Shown: positions 9,474-18,763, numbered from the stretch's first letter. The stretch is DNA of 64,000 nucleotides from RPQJ01 sp963712815 (GCA_963712815.1 CAVQJL010000008.1:310001-374000), one strand, 5' to 3'. Program-made: numbers and translations. The notes: generated from the sequence alone by a model not told the origin.

Positions 9474-9653
9474 ATGAAGTGCGTGCTCGAGATCCGACAG
9501 ACTGAGCGCTTCGCGAAGTGGTTCAGCCGCTTGCGCGATCGCACGGTTCGGGCGCGGATTCAGGCCCGCATTGATCGTGCCCGCTTCGGGAACCTCGGCG
9601 ACGTCAAGTCGGTCGGCGGCGGCGTCAGCGATAGGAACACACCATGCCACTGA
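9474..9653 (+). pseudogene. Truncated RelE/HigB-type toxin (addiction module killer protein)
   Basis: A 59-codon frame starting MKCVLEIRQTERFAKWFSRL and running through RARIQARIDRARFGNLGDVK. This is the N-terminal half of the addiction-module killer family, whose members are usually about 100 residues. Homology stops at VGGGVSD, where the family normally continues into the catalytic beta-sheet, and the frame ends six codons later inside the antitoxin start. The C-terminal half, about 40 codons, appears to have been deleted cleanly. The piece is unlikely to be toxic. TATAGT lies five bases before the ATG, so any transcript would be nearly leaderless. Confidence 0.75.
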
Positions 9654-10027
9654 AGACCATTCCTTGGGATACAGCAGATCACCTGAAGACACCCGCGGAC
9701 GTCGTGGCGTATCTGGAAGCAGTGTTGGAGGAAGGCGCAGACGACCCTGCTTTCCTCGTCGAGGCGATCGGCACAGCCGCGCGCGCGCATGGCATGTCAC
9801 AGCTCGCAACGGATACCGGCATCACGCGCCGCGGTCTCTACAAGGCGCTTGGCGAGAACGGGAACCCTAGTTTCGCCACGATCTACTCCGTGCTGCGTGC
9901 ACTCGGGGTGCGGATCCGCGCCGAAGCAGATCCCAGGGCCGCCAAGGTCCGTCGTGGGCGCGCGGCACCGAGCCTGGCTGCACGCGCCGCTCGAAAGAGT
10001 CCGCGTGCTCGCGTCCGTTCTGCCTGA
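9644..10027 (+). CDS. Addiction-module antidote protein (HigA/XRE type)
   Basis: A 127-residue antitoxin. It begins MPLKTIPWDTADHLKTPADV, typical of the antidote partner of the HigB-like killer family, and holds a helix-turn-helix (about residues 48-95, MSQLATDTGITRRGLYKALG then NPSFATIYSVLRALGV). A basic tail rich in Arg and Ala follows. It is intact and overlaps the remnant of its toxin by 10 bases. With the toxin truncated it may survive as a free-standing repressor of its own promoter or an anti-addiction factor. Confidence 0.85.
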   Translation: MPLKTIPWDTADHLKTPADVVAYLEAVLEEGADDPAFLVEAIGTAARAHGMSQLATDTGITRRGLYKALGENGNPSFATIYSVLRALGVRIRAEADPRAAKVRRGRAAPSLAARAARKSPRARVRSA

Positions 10028-10090
10028 GGGTCATACGGCACTTGACTCAGACCCGACCATGTCCGCTTGCGCGATCAAGCGGAGGTCGGG

Positions 10091-10168
10091 CTAGATCTCG
10101 CCCTCGATGAAGAACCAGATCTCCTCGAGATCCACGTCGGCCCGCGGGGTGCACTGGATGCGTCCCAT
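10091..10168 (-). pseudogene. N-terminal remnant of a ParE-type toxin
   Basis: Directly downstream of parD on the - strand is a 25-codon frame reading MGRIQCTPRADVDLEEIWFF then IEGEI and a TAG stop. It matches the first beta-strand and helix of ParE toxins, where the sequence xRAxxDLEEIWxYI is conserved; ParE is normally 90-105 residues. Nothing ParE-like follows convincingly in any frame before higA. The toxin is therefore truncated while the antitoxin next to it is whole. Confidence 0.6.
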
Positions 10169-10188
10169 CCCCAGCGTCTCCAGCCCGG

Positions 10189-10461
10189 CTACTTCCGCGA
10201 CGACTGCAGGCGTTGCCGACCGCGCTTCTTGATGGCGGCCGTGTCGAGGGCGGCGCTGCGGCCGCTATCGATGCCTTCCTCCCACAGACGGCGCAGTTCG
10301 CTGACCGCTTCGCTGCGCGCAGCACGACGGGCCTTCCACTCGCGCAGCGCCTCTCGGATGACTTCGCTGCTGGAGGCGTAGTCGCCGGTCTCCACGGCCT
10401 TTCGAACCACAGTGGCCATGTCGGTCGGCAGCCCAATGCTCAACTTCTCGACTTTCGCCAT
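10189..10461 (-). CDS. ParD-type ribbon-helix-helix antitoxin
   Basis: A 90-residue antitoxin with the ParD/CopG pattern: a short beta-strand KLSIGLPTDMATVV, then VETGDYASSSEVIREALREW, then a long charged helix that would wrap the toxin. The ATG has ACGGAGGTGCACC in front, a strong ribosome binding site. The cognate toxin gene just downstream is only a remnant. The gene is divergent from the short frame at 10561. It is likely autoregulatory through its N-terminal DNA-binding fold. Confidence 0.9.
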   Translation of the reverse strand: MAKVEKLSIGLPTDMATVVRKAVETGDYASSSEVIREALREWKARRAARSEAVSELRRLWEEGIDSGRSAALDTAAIKKRGRQRLQSSRK

Positions 10462-10560
10462 GGTGCACCTCCGTTAAGTCGGCGCCAGTAGCAATCATTC
10501 CTGCCATTCGCCACGGAGCAGGCCGCGTAATCTATGCGCGTCACTCGTAGGAACCAAGCA

Positions 10561-10671
10561 ATGTCCGAAGCCCGTCGCACGACCAAAGCCGTGAAGGTGT
10601 CGAGTCCGGCGGACCTGTTGAGGGCCGTCGCAGAGCCCGGCAGCTTCGGCGACCCGCTGCGCAGCTTCTGA
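10561..10671 (+). CDS. Possible 36-residue peptide upstream of the serine hydrolase
   Basis: A small open frame, MSEARRTTKAVKVSSPADLL and onward to DPLRSF, with TAGGAA 8 bases before its ATG. I do not recognise it. It ends three bases before the TTG that opens the serine-hydrolase frame, so it could couple translation of that gene or be a remnant of a former longer gene. Support is limited to the ribosome binding site and the tight spacing. Confidence 0.3.
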   Translation: MSEARRTTKAVKVSSPADLLRAVAEPGSFGDPLRSF

Positions 10672-10673
10672 TC

Positions 10674-12524
10674 TTGCGCCGGGCCGTCCGACCCTGGCTT
10701 GCAGCCGCACTCTGCGGCGCGTTCGCCACCGCACTGATCGCCGGTCCTGCGGGCGCGCAGGATCCGCACGACCCCCTCACGAAGTCGATCGAGACGGCCC
10801 TCGTCGAAGAGGGTCTGGTCGGGGCGACGTGGGCGCTCGTGACCCCGGCAGGCACGACGATCGGTGCTGCCGGCCTGAACGACGCTTCGCGCCAGCGGCC
10901 CATGTCCCCGGACGACCGCGTGCAGGTCGGCTCGGTCGCGAAGGCGCTGGTCGCCACGGGCGTGCTGCAACTGGTCACGCTGGGCCGCATCGACCTCGAC
11001 GCGCCGGTGGCGCGATACCTGCCGCGGGTGCCGATCGAGAACCGTTGGGAGACTGAATCGCCGCTGCGGGTGCGGCACCTGCTCGACCACACCGGCGGCC
11101 TCGACGATGCACGGATGTGGCAAGTGTTCTCGCTGCGCGCGGACCCGGACGCGCCGCTGGGCGACGGCCTCACGCACCCGGGCGGCACCCTGCGCGTGCG
11201 GCATCCCCCGGGAGAGCGGTTCTCCTACTCCAACACGGGCTACCTGCTGCTCGGGATGCTCATCGAGGCGGTGACCGGCACGCGCTACGAGGCTTGGCTC
11301 GACGCCGAACTGCTGTCGCCGCTCGAAATGACGCGAAGCACGTTCGCGTTCGTGACGCAGGCGGGTCCGGAGGCCGATCCGACACTCGCGATGGGCCACT
11401 TCGACCCGCAGACGACGAGCGCCGCCGTCCCGATCCACGTTCGGCCCGCGAGCCAGTTCACCACGACTGCGGCGGACATGGCGCGCTTCGCGAGCTTTCT
11501 CATGGGCGACGGCGTGATGGACGGCCGGGTGCTCGTGGACGGCGATCTGCTGCGAGGCATGGCGGTCCCGACTACGACCGAAGCGGCGCGCGCGGGACTC
11601 GCGGCCGGCTACGCACTTGGGCTCGCGCGTCGCGATCGACACGGCGTCGTGGGCCGCTGTCATCTCGGCAACATCGGCACGTTCCGCTCGGCGATCTGCC
11701 TCTACCCGGAGCAACAGCGGGCCTTTTTCGTCGCGTTCAACAGCGACCCCGAGGATGGCAGGTTCGACCGCGTGGATGCGCTGCTCGTGGACGCGCTGGG
11801 GCTGGCATCGCCTCCACTCCAACCCGTCGGACTGCCGGGCGTGGACCCCGCCGAATGGGAGGGGCTCTATCGGGTTCGCCCCAACCGCTTCGAGCAGTTC
11901 GCGTATCTCGACGAACTCGTGGGCGTTACCCGCGTGCGTTGGGACGGCGAGTCGCTGCACCTCGAACCGCTCGCGGGAACCGCCCGGACGCTGGCGCCGG
12001 TCGGCGGCGCCCTGTTCCGCGCGCCCGATCGCCGCGAGGCGACGCACGTGCTGCTGCGCACGACGGACGGTGTGCCGGTCGTCAGCGACGGTCTGCGGAC
12101 GCTGGAGCGCGTGAGCGCCATGAGTGTCTGGGGGCTTTGGGTGAGCGCCGCGGTGGGCGTCGTGGCGCTCGCGTACCTGCTGGTCGTGGGTGTGGTGCGC
12201 AGCGTGGTGGCACTGCGACGTGGGGCGTGGCGCGACGAACCGTTACTCTGGCCCGCGCTGTGTTTCGTGTTGCTGTTGCTGGCGCCGGCCCTCTATCTCA
12301 CGCAGTCCTTCCTGGCGATCGGGGATCCGACGCCGGCGAACGTGACGATGGCGGTACTGACGGGAGCGTTGCCGGTGGCGCTGGTGGTCGGGGTCGTGCA
12401 GCGTGTGCGGGCCGGGGTCGGCACGCTCGGCGCGCGGCTCGATCTTGCGGCGATCGCGGGGCTGCTGCAGTGGTGCGCGGTACTGGCGGCTTGGGGGCTG
12501 GTGCCGCTGGTGCTGTGGCGGTGA
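10674..12524 (+). CDS. Serine hydrolase, beta-lactamase/PBP4 fold, with C-terminal membrane segments
   Basis: A 616-residue protein. A signal peptide (about 1-28, ending AGA-QD) precedes a class-C beta-lactamase-like domain with S87-V-A-K90 (VGSVAKALV) as the nucleophile motif, Y185-S-N187 as the second and HLGNIG in the position of the KTG box. The C-terminal 140 residues hold about four hydrophobic helices (around 483-615), as in membrane-anchored AmpH/EstB-like peptidases or esterases. The substrate is not readable from sequence. The start is a TTG with no clear ribosome binding site, right after the stop of a 36-codon frame; no better start was seen. It is convergent with the broken fimT-like gene. 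Confidence 0.8.
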   Translation: MRRAVRPWLAAALCGAFATALIAGPAGAQDPHDPLTKSIETALVEEGLVGATWALVTPAGTTIGAAGLNDASRQRPMSPDDRVQVGSVAKALVATGVLQLVTLGRIDLDAPVARYLPRVPIENRWETESPLRVRHLLDHTGGLDDARMWQVFSLRADPDAPLGDGLTHPGGTLRVRHPPGERFSYSNTGYLLLGMLIEAVTGTRYEAWLDAELLSPLEMTRSTFAFVTQAGPEADPTLAMGHFDPQTTSAAVPIHVRPASQFTTTAADMARFASFLMGDGVMDGRVLVDGDLLRGMAVPTTTEAARAGLAAGYALGLARRDRHGVVGRCHLGNIGTFRSAICLYPEQQRAFFVAFNSDPEDGRFDRVDALLVDALGLASPPLQPVGLPGVDPAEWEGLYRVRPNRFEQFAYLDELVGVTRVRWDGESLHLEPLAGTARTLAPVGGALFRAPDRREATHVLLRTTDGVPVVSDGLRTLERVSAMSVWGLWVSAAVGVVALAYLLVVGVVRSVVALRRGAWRDEPLLWPALCFVLLLLAPALYLTQSFLAIGDPTPANVTMAVLTGALPVALVVGVVQRVRAGVGTLGARLDLAAIAGLLQWCAVLAAWGLVPLVLWR

Positions 12525-12557
12525 GACGGACGGAACGAGTAACCAGGTAGCTGGGGG

Positions 12558-13185
12558 GCTAGACTTGCCGAGTGTCGGATCCATATCCGCGACACTGCAG
12601 CCATCGGTCAGCCGGCCTCGGGACAGACCCCAGCAGTAGTGCGTCTCACGGTCGTCGCGCCGGTCGGGCTGAACGTCACGACATCACTCCTGCGCCGACC
12701 GGAGGACCGCGACAGACCGTAAAGCTCCGGGTCGTATGGCGGAGTCTCGGTGACGGCGGCAGCTGACGATCTGTGTCACGTCCGTCGCCTCCGTGACGTT
12801 CGATACGGCGTCATCGTCGTCTACGGCGTCAGTCGTCGACCTCGAGGGTGCCTGTCCGCAGCCCGAACGATCCAGCCCGATCTCCCAGCCCGATCCCGCG
12901 TCGTGTCGCAGTTCACACCGTCCTTGACGCGCACAGCGTCACCGGGCGTTGCGCTTGATCGCCTCGCTGCGCGCGAGCTGCACGCTGGCGACCAGGTCGT
13001 TCGCGTAGCCACGTCAAACGGCTGCTCGAGCGCCGCTTCGCGAAACGACGGCACGCCAATTCCGAGCAGGACTGCCGAGGATCAGGATCGCGACCATCAG
13101 TTCGATCAGGGTGAAGCCGCGGGCGGTCGACCCCGCGGGTTCCGACTCCAAGCTGACGACGTACGGGCTCGATCATGGCCGGCAT
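12558..13185 (-). pseudogene. fimT: FimT/GspH-type minor pseudopilin, frameshifted
   Basis: Fragments in different frames add up to one minor pilin. After MPAMIEPVRRQLG comes the class III prepilin signal RGFTLIELMVAILILG (about 13113-13066), where one extra base breaks the helix, then GVPSFREAAL, ANDLVASVQLARSEAIKRNA, VTLCASKDGVNCD and further down VTFSPTGATTV, a C-terminal pattern of GspH/FimT. At least three single-base shifts are needed to join them. It starts about 6 bases after the inferred pilY1 stop, so it is the last gene of the pilus operon. The 3' end (TAG at 12558-12560) is uncertain. Sequence error is a strong alternative to true decay. Confidence 0.6.
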
Positions 13186-13190
13186 TCCGC

Positions 13191-16100
13191 TCACTTCTCG
13201 ATGTACCAGTAGGTGAGGCTCTTGGGCAGCGGTCGTCAGCGTCGGGCTGATCGGGCTCGCCGCCCTGCAGCGGCGAGATCCGGTCAGCGCCGATGATGAA
13301 CGGAATCGATCTCTCCGTCGTCTGGCAGCTGATCAGGACGAGGCCAGCGACCGGTGAAGGCGGCAGGCCGCCGCCGGCGATCACTTCGAACCGGTTCGCC
13401 GCGCCCGGCTTGCTTGGCGCTCGCGTTCGCATAGCGGACGTTGTACACGCGCGCCGTGCCGAGGTCGGACGTGCAGGAGCCCTCGGCGCGGGTCGGTCGG
13501 CGAATGCGTGCTGAACGTGGTTCCGCCGTACACGGTGATCGCTGACGTTACGACCTGTTCGCCCTCTCCGAGGGCGAGGTACCAGCCTTTTTTGGCGGCC
13601 AGATCCGCTTCGGTCGGGGCGTCCGTCGTCGATCGATCACGGCACGAGCGAGCTCAGGCACATGCACGGCGCACCGCAGGGGCCTTCGTCCTCATCGGCG
13701 AGCCAGTCCGGATCGTTCGGGAAGTCCTGCATCATGAAGAAATAGTTCTCGACGCCCGAAGGCGGATTCGTATTCCATCAGCGGCTTCTCACGGTCGCCG
13801 GAACCGACCAGCAGCACGTAGCCATTCGGCAGCGTGTCCAGCACCACGTCGGGCGCGTACATGAATTTCCGGTTCGCGTCGCAGGGCGCGGTCGTCGCGC
13901 AGCCCAGCGAGGCAACCTTGGTGATCGTCCAGTCGGCGGGTGCAGAGTCGCCGAAGGGCGTGTTCGCACTTGCGCCCGAGATCCGGTAGACGTTGCCGCC
14001 CAGATCGACGGCGTACGCCTACTTCGCCCGGCCCGTCGTACCGTCCGGCACGACGATCACGTCCGCCGCCACGGGACGATCCGTGTTCAGAGTCCTGAGG
14101 ATCGTGCCCGCCGCGGCGTCCAGAACGTAGATCCGCCGACCCTTGGTGGCATCGGTCGAGTCGCACGTGTCGGGATCGGCGTCCTCGCAACTGTCGTAGC
14201 CGCCGCCCATCATCAACATCGGCTTGAGCGCCGCGCCATCCTTGTGACCATTGGTCTTGAGAACCTGCGGCGCGGACCAGGTCTGGCCGATGTCCGCCGT
14301 CGTCGCGCCGAGCGTGCACCCGACGTCGTCCTCGAGATTCGGGCAACCGAAGCGCCAGAGGATCGACGGACTGTCGACGTCCCCGGTGATCCCGGAGACG
14401 TCGAACCCGTAAAGCATGCGTCCACCGCGACGCATTGAGGCGAAGATCCAGCGATCGTCGCCCTCAGCGTGGGCGGTGATCGCGCCGTCGAAGCCGTAGG
14501 GCTTGGGCCGTCGATCGACTTCTGCCTCCTTGCCCTTGACCTCAATGTTCGGATTGTTGTCCCGCAGTCGCTTGACGTGCCGGAGGAACTCGGGCGCGAC
14601 GAATCCCCAGAGCTCGTGACCGGCCGCGACGTCGTCGATCTCGTCCTCACGGTTACCGTTGATGGCCCGCAATACGCCGTCGTTGCCACCGTAGAACACG
14701 ACCACCTCGGCAGGATCGCCGTCGGCGGCCGCGAAATTGATTGCGACCGGACGCGAATGCACCACGTCGCCATGGACGGAGGGACGCATCGCCGTATCGA
14801 CGACGAAGCTCTCGTCGGCCTCCTCCTCGTCGTCCACGGCCCGCGCGGCTACGCTGCCCCGGTTGTTCAGCCCGCGCGCCCAGTCGATCAGGACCGCGCG
14901 CTCGGCATCGCTCATGGCCGCATTGCCAAGCAGCGCCTTGGTGATGGCGGCATTGCCAGAGAGGAAGTCGCCAATCGCGGTGCAGCCCGCATTCCCGCAG
15001 GTCTTGAGGTTTCGCGACGCGACCGTCGAGCCGCGCAGGGTATAGCCTTGGGCGCCCTTCTCGACGACCGGACCGTCCGGGGTGTTGGACCTCGCATCGA
15101 CACCCGCCCCTTCGTCGCAATTCCGTTCCACGAGCAGCGCCCAGTAGGTGTCGCTGATGGTCGGTGTCCAGTAGCTCAGGGCGCAGGCGCCGAGGAAGCC
15201 GGTGCCGGCCTTGGAAATGGCTTCCTTGTACGGAGTACGCGCATCGACCAGCTTGACGGGTCCGCCCTTGAAACCCGTGGCCAGATCCGGCGGCGGATAT
15301 CGGCCCAGCCGGTACTGCTTGAGGTTACCCACCCAGCGCGGCAGGGTGTCCTTGTCCGGCCGGAACATGCCGATATAGACCTGGTTCAGGTACGTGCCCT
15401 CGGTGTTCACGCTGATCGGAAGGCTCACGGAGGCGAAAACGCTGTTGACAGACAGCATCTCGCTGAGCGCGGTCTTGAGGGCCGCCACCAGTTCGTCGTA
15501 GTCGCGCGTCGGAAAATACTTGCCGCCGCCGACGTCCGCCATGTTCGTCAGCAGGCCGGCGTATTCGGCCTTGCACTTGTCCCCGAGCAGACCGACCGTG
15601 TACGTCACTACGCCGTTTGCGTTCAGGTAACGGGACCACTCGTCGGCGTAGTACCCCTTGTTCTCGTGCGGGGCTCCGAGTGTGGCGGTGCCGCAGGAGC
15701 TGCTGATCGTCTTGTTCATGACGATCTTCTGCTCCGGGGTTGCCGCGGGGGCGGCATTCATCAGGACCTTCGCGCCGGCCATGGTCCCCTCGAGCGGGTT
15801 CCGCGGACCCTTGTCCCCGGTCTGGTCGCCCGGAGTCCCGGAACTGGAAAACGAATTGCCGATGAAGATGATGTAGGTGTTGCAGGCGTCGTCCAGCAGG
15901 TTGTCACCGTAGTTCCGGCCCGAGAGGCCTTGCCGACCGGCCAAATAAGCCCACGCCTCCTGCATGGAGCCACCGGTGGCCTCGCTGTTGGCCTTGATGT
16001 ATCCGGCGCCCGAACCGCTCGTCTTCCAGCTCTTGATCCAGGCGAGCAGCTTGACCTTGTTCTCCTCGGTCATCGGAGACATCGGATACACGAGGCAACC

Positions 16101-16463
16101 GCCCGGTCTCGCCGCCTCGACCTTGAAACATTCGACACCGAGGTGATCCACCACGTTGGACGCGTTGTAGACCATGACGCCGATGTTGACGGAATCGGCA
16201 GGAAGCTCCGAGATCACCTTGTGGAGCGCACACTGCTCGATGCCACCGACCGTCTTGTCCATGGCGGTGAACACGCCGTCGATGCTGCAGCGTGAATCGG
16301 AACTCGAGGAAAAGTTTGCCGCGTTGTCGATGACGAACAACACGTTCGGGGGGTCCGAGACCGGATTCGCCCGCACGAAGAGGTCGATGTCCTCCGCGAT
16401 CGCCGGCCGCCAGAACGCCAGCAGGCCGGCCGCGAGCAGGAAAGCGCTACGAATGGTGTTCAT
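13191..16463 (-). pseudogene. pilY1: Type IV pilus tip/biogenesis protein PilY1, interrupted
   Basis: The first 814 codons (16463 to 14019) form an open PilY1 frame: signal peptide MNTIRSAFLLAAGLLAFWRP, a von Willebrand A-like region (NVLFVIDNAANFSS) and the start of the C-terminal beta-propeller. It then meets TAG at 14019-14021 in GRAK-stop-AYAVDLGGNVYRI, in frame with clear PilY1 sequence. Two further +1 shifts separate PNGYVLLVGSGDREKPL, VENYFFMMQDFPNDPDW, GTARVYNVRYANAS and FEVIAGGGLPPSPVAG from the natural end LTYWYIEK (TGA at 13191-13193). The whole is about 1090 codons, normal for PilY1. One substitution plus single-base insertions explain everything, so sequencing error is possible. 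Confidence 0.8.
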
Positions 16464-16473
16464 GGTGTTTCTC

Positions 16474-16965
16474 TCAGACCTCGGGACAGGCGGTGTCCCG
16501 CTCGGCTTGGTTCAGAAGTACCCGCACGCCGGCGCGGACGTTGACCGTCGCCCCGGTGTCCTCGTCCGTCACCGCGGCAGCAACGTCCCAGACCGTGTTC
16601 CAGGTCGACGCCAGGGACATCTGTGCGGGCAGCTTCACGCTGCTCTGTGCGGCGCTGTCGGCGACCGCCGCGCTGATGCAGGTGGGTGTGACCGCGACGA
16701 GATAGTCGGTCGTGCCGTCGTTATCGATGTCCACAGGGACTCGGGTCATCACGGGGGCGGCGTCGAAGGTCGAGCCGATGCGGGTCTGGATCGCCGCGTT
16801 GGCCGCCGCGATCGCCTGGTCGCGGAACTGCGTGTTGCTGACGGCGCGGAAATTGGCCGAGCCCAGGTTCAGCGCCGTGATCACTAGCAGGGTGATAAGC
16901 ACCAGCATGATGAGGCTTACCACCAGCGCCGCACCGCGTTGACGATTGCGTGACGCGAGACTCAC
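16474..16965 (-). CDS. pilX: Type IV pilus minor protein PilX
   Basis: A 163-residue protein with the PilX N-terminal pattern RQRGAALVVSLIMLVLITLL (residues about 8-27), a class III-like signal followed by a single membrane helix, then FRDQAIAAANAAIQ and a variable globular part. It would be part of the minor-pilin priming complex with PilV, PilW, PilE, FimT and PilY1. Its start overlaps the pilW stop by 4 bases (ATGA), and pilY1 begins 11 bases after its stop. Intact. Confidence 0.9.
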   Translation of the reverse strand: MSLASRNRQRGAALVVSLIMLVLITLLVITALNLGSANFRAVSNTQFRDQAIAAANAAIQTRIGSTFDAAPVMTRVPVDIDNDGTTDYLVAVTPTCISAAVADSAAQSSVKLPAQMSLASTWNTVWDVAAAVTDEDTGATVNVRAGVRVLLNQAERDTACPEV

Positions 16966-18167
16966 GGCCGCTCCCTCCTGCCGGACACGTTCGGCAGTCG
17001 CACAGTGGTGGAATAGACATGACGCTTGAAGCCGTCGTCGAACGGACCGACTTCACCGGCCTGGCCCACGAGGTAGGTCTTCGCGTCCGTGTAGCCGACG
17101 GTCGGCTCCCGACTGCGAGCGAGCACGTAGATCTTTGCCGCGGTGACGTTCATCAGGGCGTCGGCGTCGTCGCAGGGTTCGCAACGTATGAAATCTCCGT
17201 CGGGGCTGCCGTCCCCACGATTCGTCGCGCGCTCCTTAGTATCCTCGTCCTCCCACTCGACAGCCGCAGTGTTGTCCACGAGGTCGCCCGTGATGCTCAC
17301 GTTGTCTACGCCGAATTCCACCCACAGCCCGTCGATACCCTCGATCAGCTGAACCGGCTGCTGGTAGGCGTACACGCCGCCGACCAGATCGAACTCCGAG
17401 CGCACCAGCGTGGGGATGACAACGCCCTCTGGCGTCAGGTAATTCCGCACGTAGTAAATATATGAAACGAATCTTCGTTTCTCGGCCGGTTCAGCCACAT
17501 CGCAACTGCGCCGCATGAGCGTGAATGGGGGATCGAAGGGCGCCGCATCCGTCAGGCCGAACGCATACGGGTCGTCCGGGGCTTCCTCGTCGCACAGACT
17601 CGCCTGAATGAAGAGTTCGGGATTCGCCGGATCGTCCGCATCGCAACTGCCGACGCCCGGAGCGCAGCGCTCCGCGTGCCGCAGCACGATGACGTCCGTC
17701 CCGGGCACCGCATCCTCCAGGACGCCCGGATCAGGACAAACCGCCGTATCGCTTTCGAAGGCCTGGATCGGTATGCCGATCAGGTTGTTTACCGTCGCCG
17801 TGCCCGTGACCCAGGCCGCCTCGACGAAGGCCTCACAGAGGGCGGGTACGCCAGTGGGCGTGCTGGTCGGAGCGGCTTCGTCCCGGGTCGGGTCGTCGAA
17901 GTCCGGAACGTAGGTGCCCCAATAGCCCGCATGGACGATATCGCTTTCGAGCAGCTCGATCGCGAAGCGCCCGTTCTCGATCACGCTGTTCGCGGTGGCC
18001 ATCTCACGGTTGTTTCTGCTCGAATTGACGAACAGGGCCACGAGCGCGGCCAGCATCACGAGGCCGATGGTGATCGAGATCATCAATTCCACGAGTCCGA
18101 ACCCCGCCTGCCGCGAAATCGCGCCAGAAATGCGACGGTCGATGGTTGAGTCCATGTCCATGGCCAT
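16962..18167 (-). CDS. pilW: Type IV pilus minor pilin PilW
   Basis: A 401-residue minor pilin. The prepilin cleavage and helix read RQAGFGLVELMISITIGLVM (about residues 19-38), with Glu5 of the mature protein present, followed by NNREMATANSVIENGRFAIE, typical of PilW. A long Cys-containing C-terminal domain follows. The ATG at 18167 shares one base with the pilV stop (TGATG); in-frame ATGs at 18161 and 18155 are alternatives. It is intact, 4-base overlap with pilX. Confidence 0.9.
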   Translation of the reverse strand: MAMDMDSTIDRRISGAISRQAGFGLVELMISITIGLVMLAALVALFVNSSRNNREMATANSVIENGRFAIELLESDIVHAGYWGTYVPDFDDPTRDEAAPTSTPTGVPALCEAFVEAAWVTGTATVNNLIGIPIQAFESDTAVCPDPGVLEDAVPGTDVIVLRHAERCAPGVGSCDADDPANPELFIQASLCDEEAPDDPYAFGLTDAAPFDPPFTLMRRSCDVAEPAEKRRFVSYIYYVRNYLTPEGVVIPTLVRSEFDLVGGVYAYQQPVQLIEGIDGLWVEFGVDNVSITGDLVDNTAAVEWEDEDTKERATNRGDGSPDGDFIRCEPCDDADALMNVTAAKIYVLARSREPTVGYTDAKTYLVGQAGEVGPFDDGFKRHVYSTTVRLPNVSGRRERP

Positions 18168-18763
18168 CACGTCAGCGGTGGGATGATGACGACCGTCGTA
18201 ACGACGCGTCGGCACAGGTCGCCGGTGCAGGGCGAATCGTCGTCCGCGCCGTCGTAGAGACCCGCGCCGCACGCGACGCTCTCGGGCGGCGCAGAGATCG
18301 GCGCAAGCCCCTGCCACGCAACGGTCACGAGGTACTCGCCGTCCCCGACGTCCTCGACGCAGCCGCGTCCGCCGACCATCGCGCCCACGTTGTTGCCGTC
18401 GCCCAGCGTTTCGCTGGCGCCCTGGAGCGCGGCACACCACTCGGCGAGATCGGCCGCATGCCGCTCTGCGCCCGCGGCGGGGCACACGTCATCTTCTCCA
18501 ACGACGGCCGCGCCGATTGGGGCGTCCGGATCGATGAGGTATGCATCCGCATTGTTACGGTTGCTGGCGATCCGCCCCGCCATGTCCTTCAGCAGCATGA
18601 GCGCCTGCGCGCGCTGGTACGCCTCGGCCTGCAGGATCTGCACTCGGGCCTGCAGCGCCACGAGGCCGAGCAGCCCGATGGACAGGATCACCATCGTGAC
18701 CAACACCTCTACGAGAGTGACGCCGCGCTGGGAATGAGATCGGGTTTGGGTTGCTACTTCCAT
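18167..18763 (-). CDS. pilV: Type IV pilus modification/minor pilin PilV
   Basis: A 198-residue minor pilin with the signal SQRGVTLVEVLVTMVILSIG (residues about 11-30) and the downstream QARVQILQAEAYQRAQALML region typical of PilV. The C-terminal half has several cysteines (VCPAA, EWCAAL, RGCVED, ACGAG, PCTGDLC), suggesting disulfide-stabilised folding in the periplasm. The start overlaps the pilE end by 10 bases. The gene belongs to a single - strand transcription unit with pilE, pilW, pilX and pilY1. Confidence 0.9.
   Translation of the reverse strand: MEVATQTRSHSQRGVTLVEVLVTMVILSIGLLGLVALQARVQILQAEAYQRAQALMLLKDMAGRIASNRNNADAYLIDPDAPIGAAVVGEDDVCPAAGAERHAADLAEWCAALQGASETLGDGNNVGAMVGGRGCVEDVGDGEYLVTVAWQGLAPISAPPESVACGAGLYDGADDDSPCTGDLCRRVVTTVVIIPPLT

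Noticed and set aside
9374..9480. A riboswitch or small RNA between amt and the toxin remnant
   Set aside because: The structure there is fully explained by two terminator hairpins; nothing else is conserved-looking.
13978..14040. Recoding of the in-frame TAG in pilY1 (for example as an amino-acid codon)
   Set aside because: One base change from a Tyr codon explains it, further frameshifts lie just downstream, and nothing in the window suggests amber recoding.
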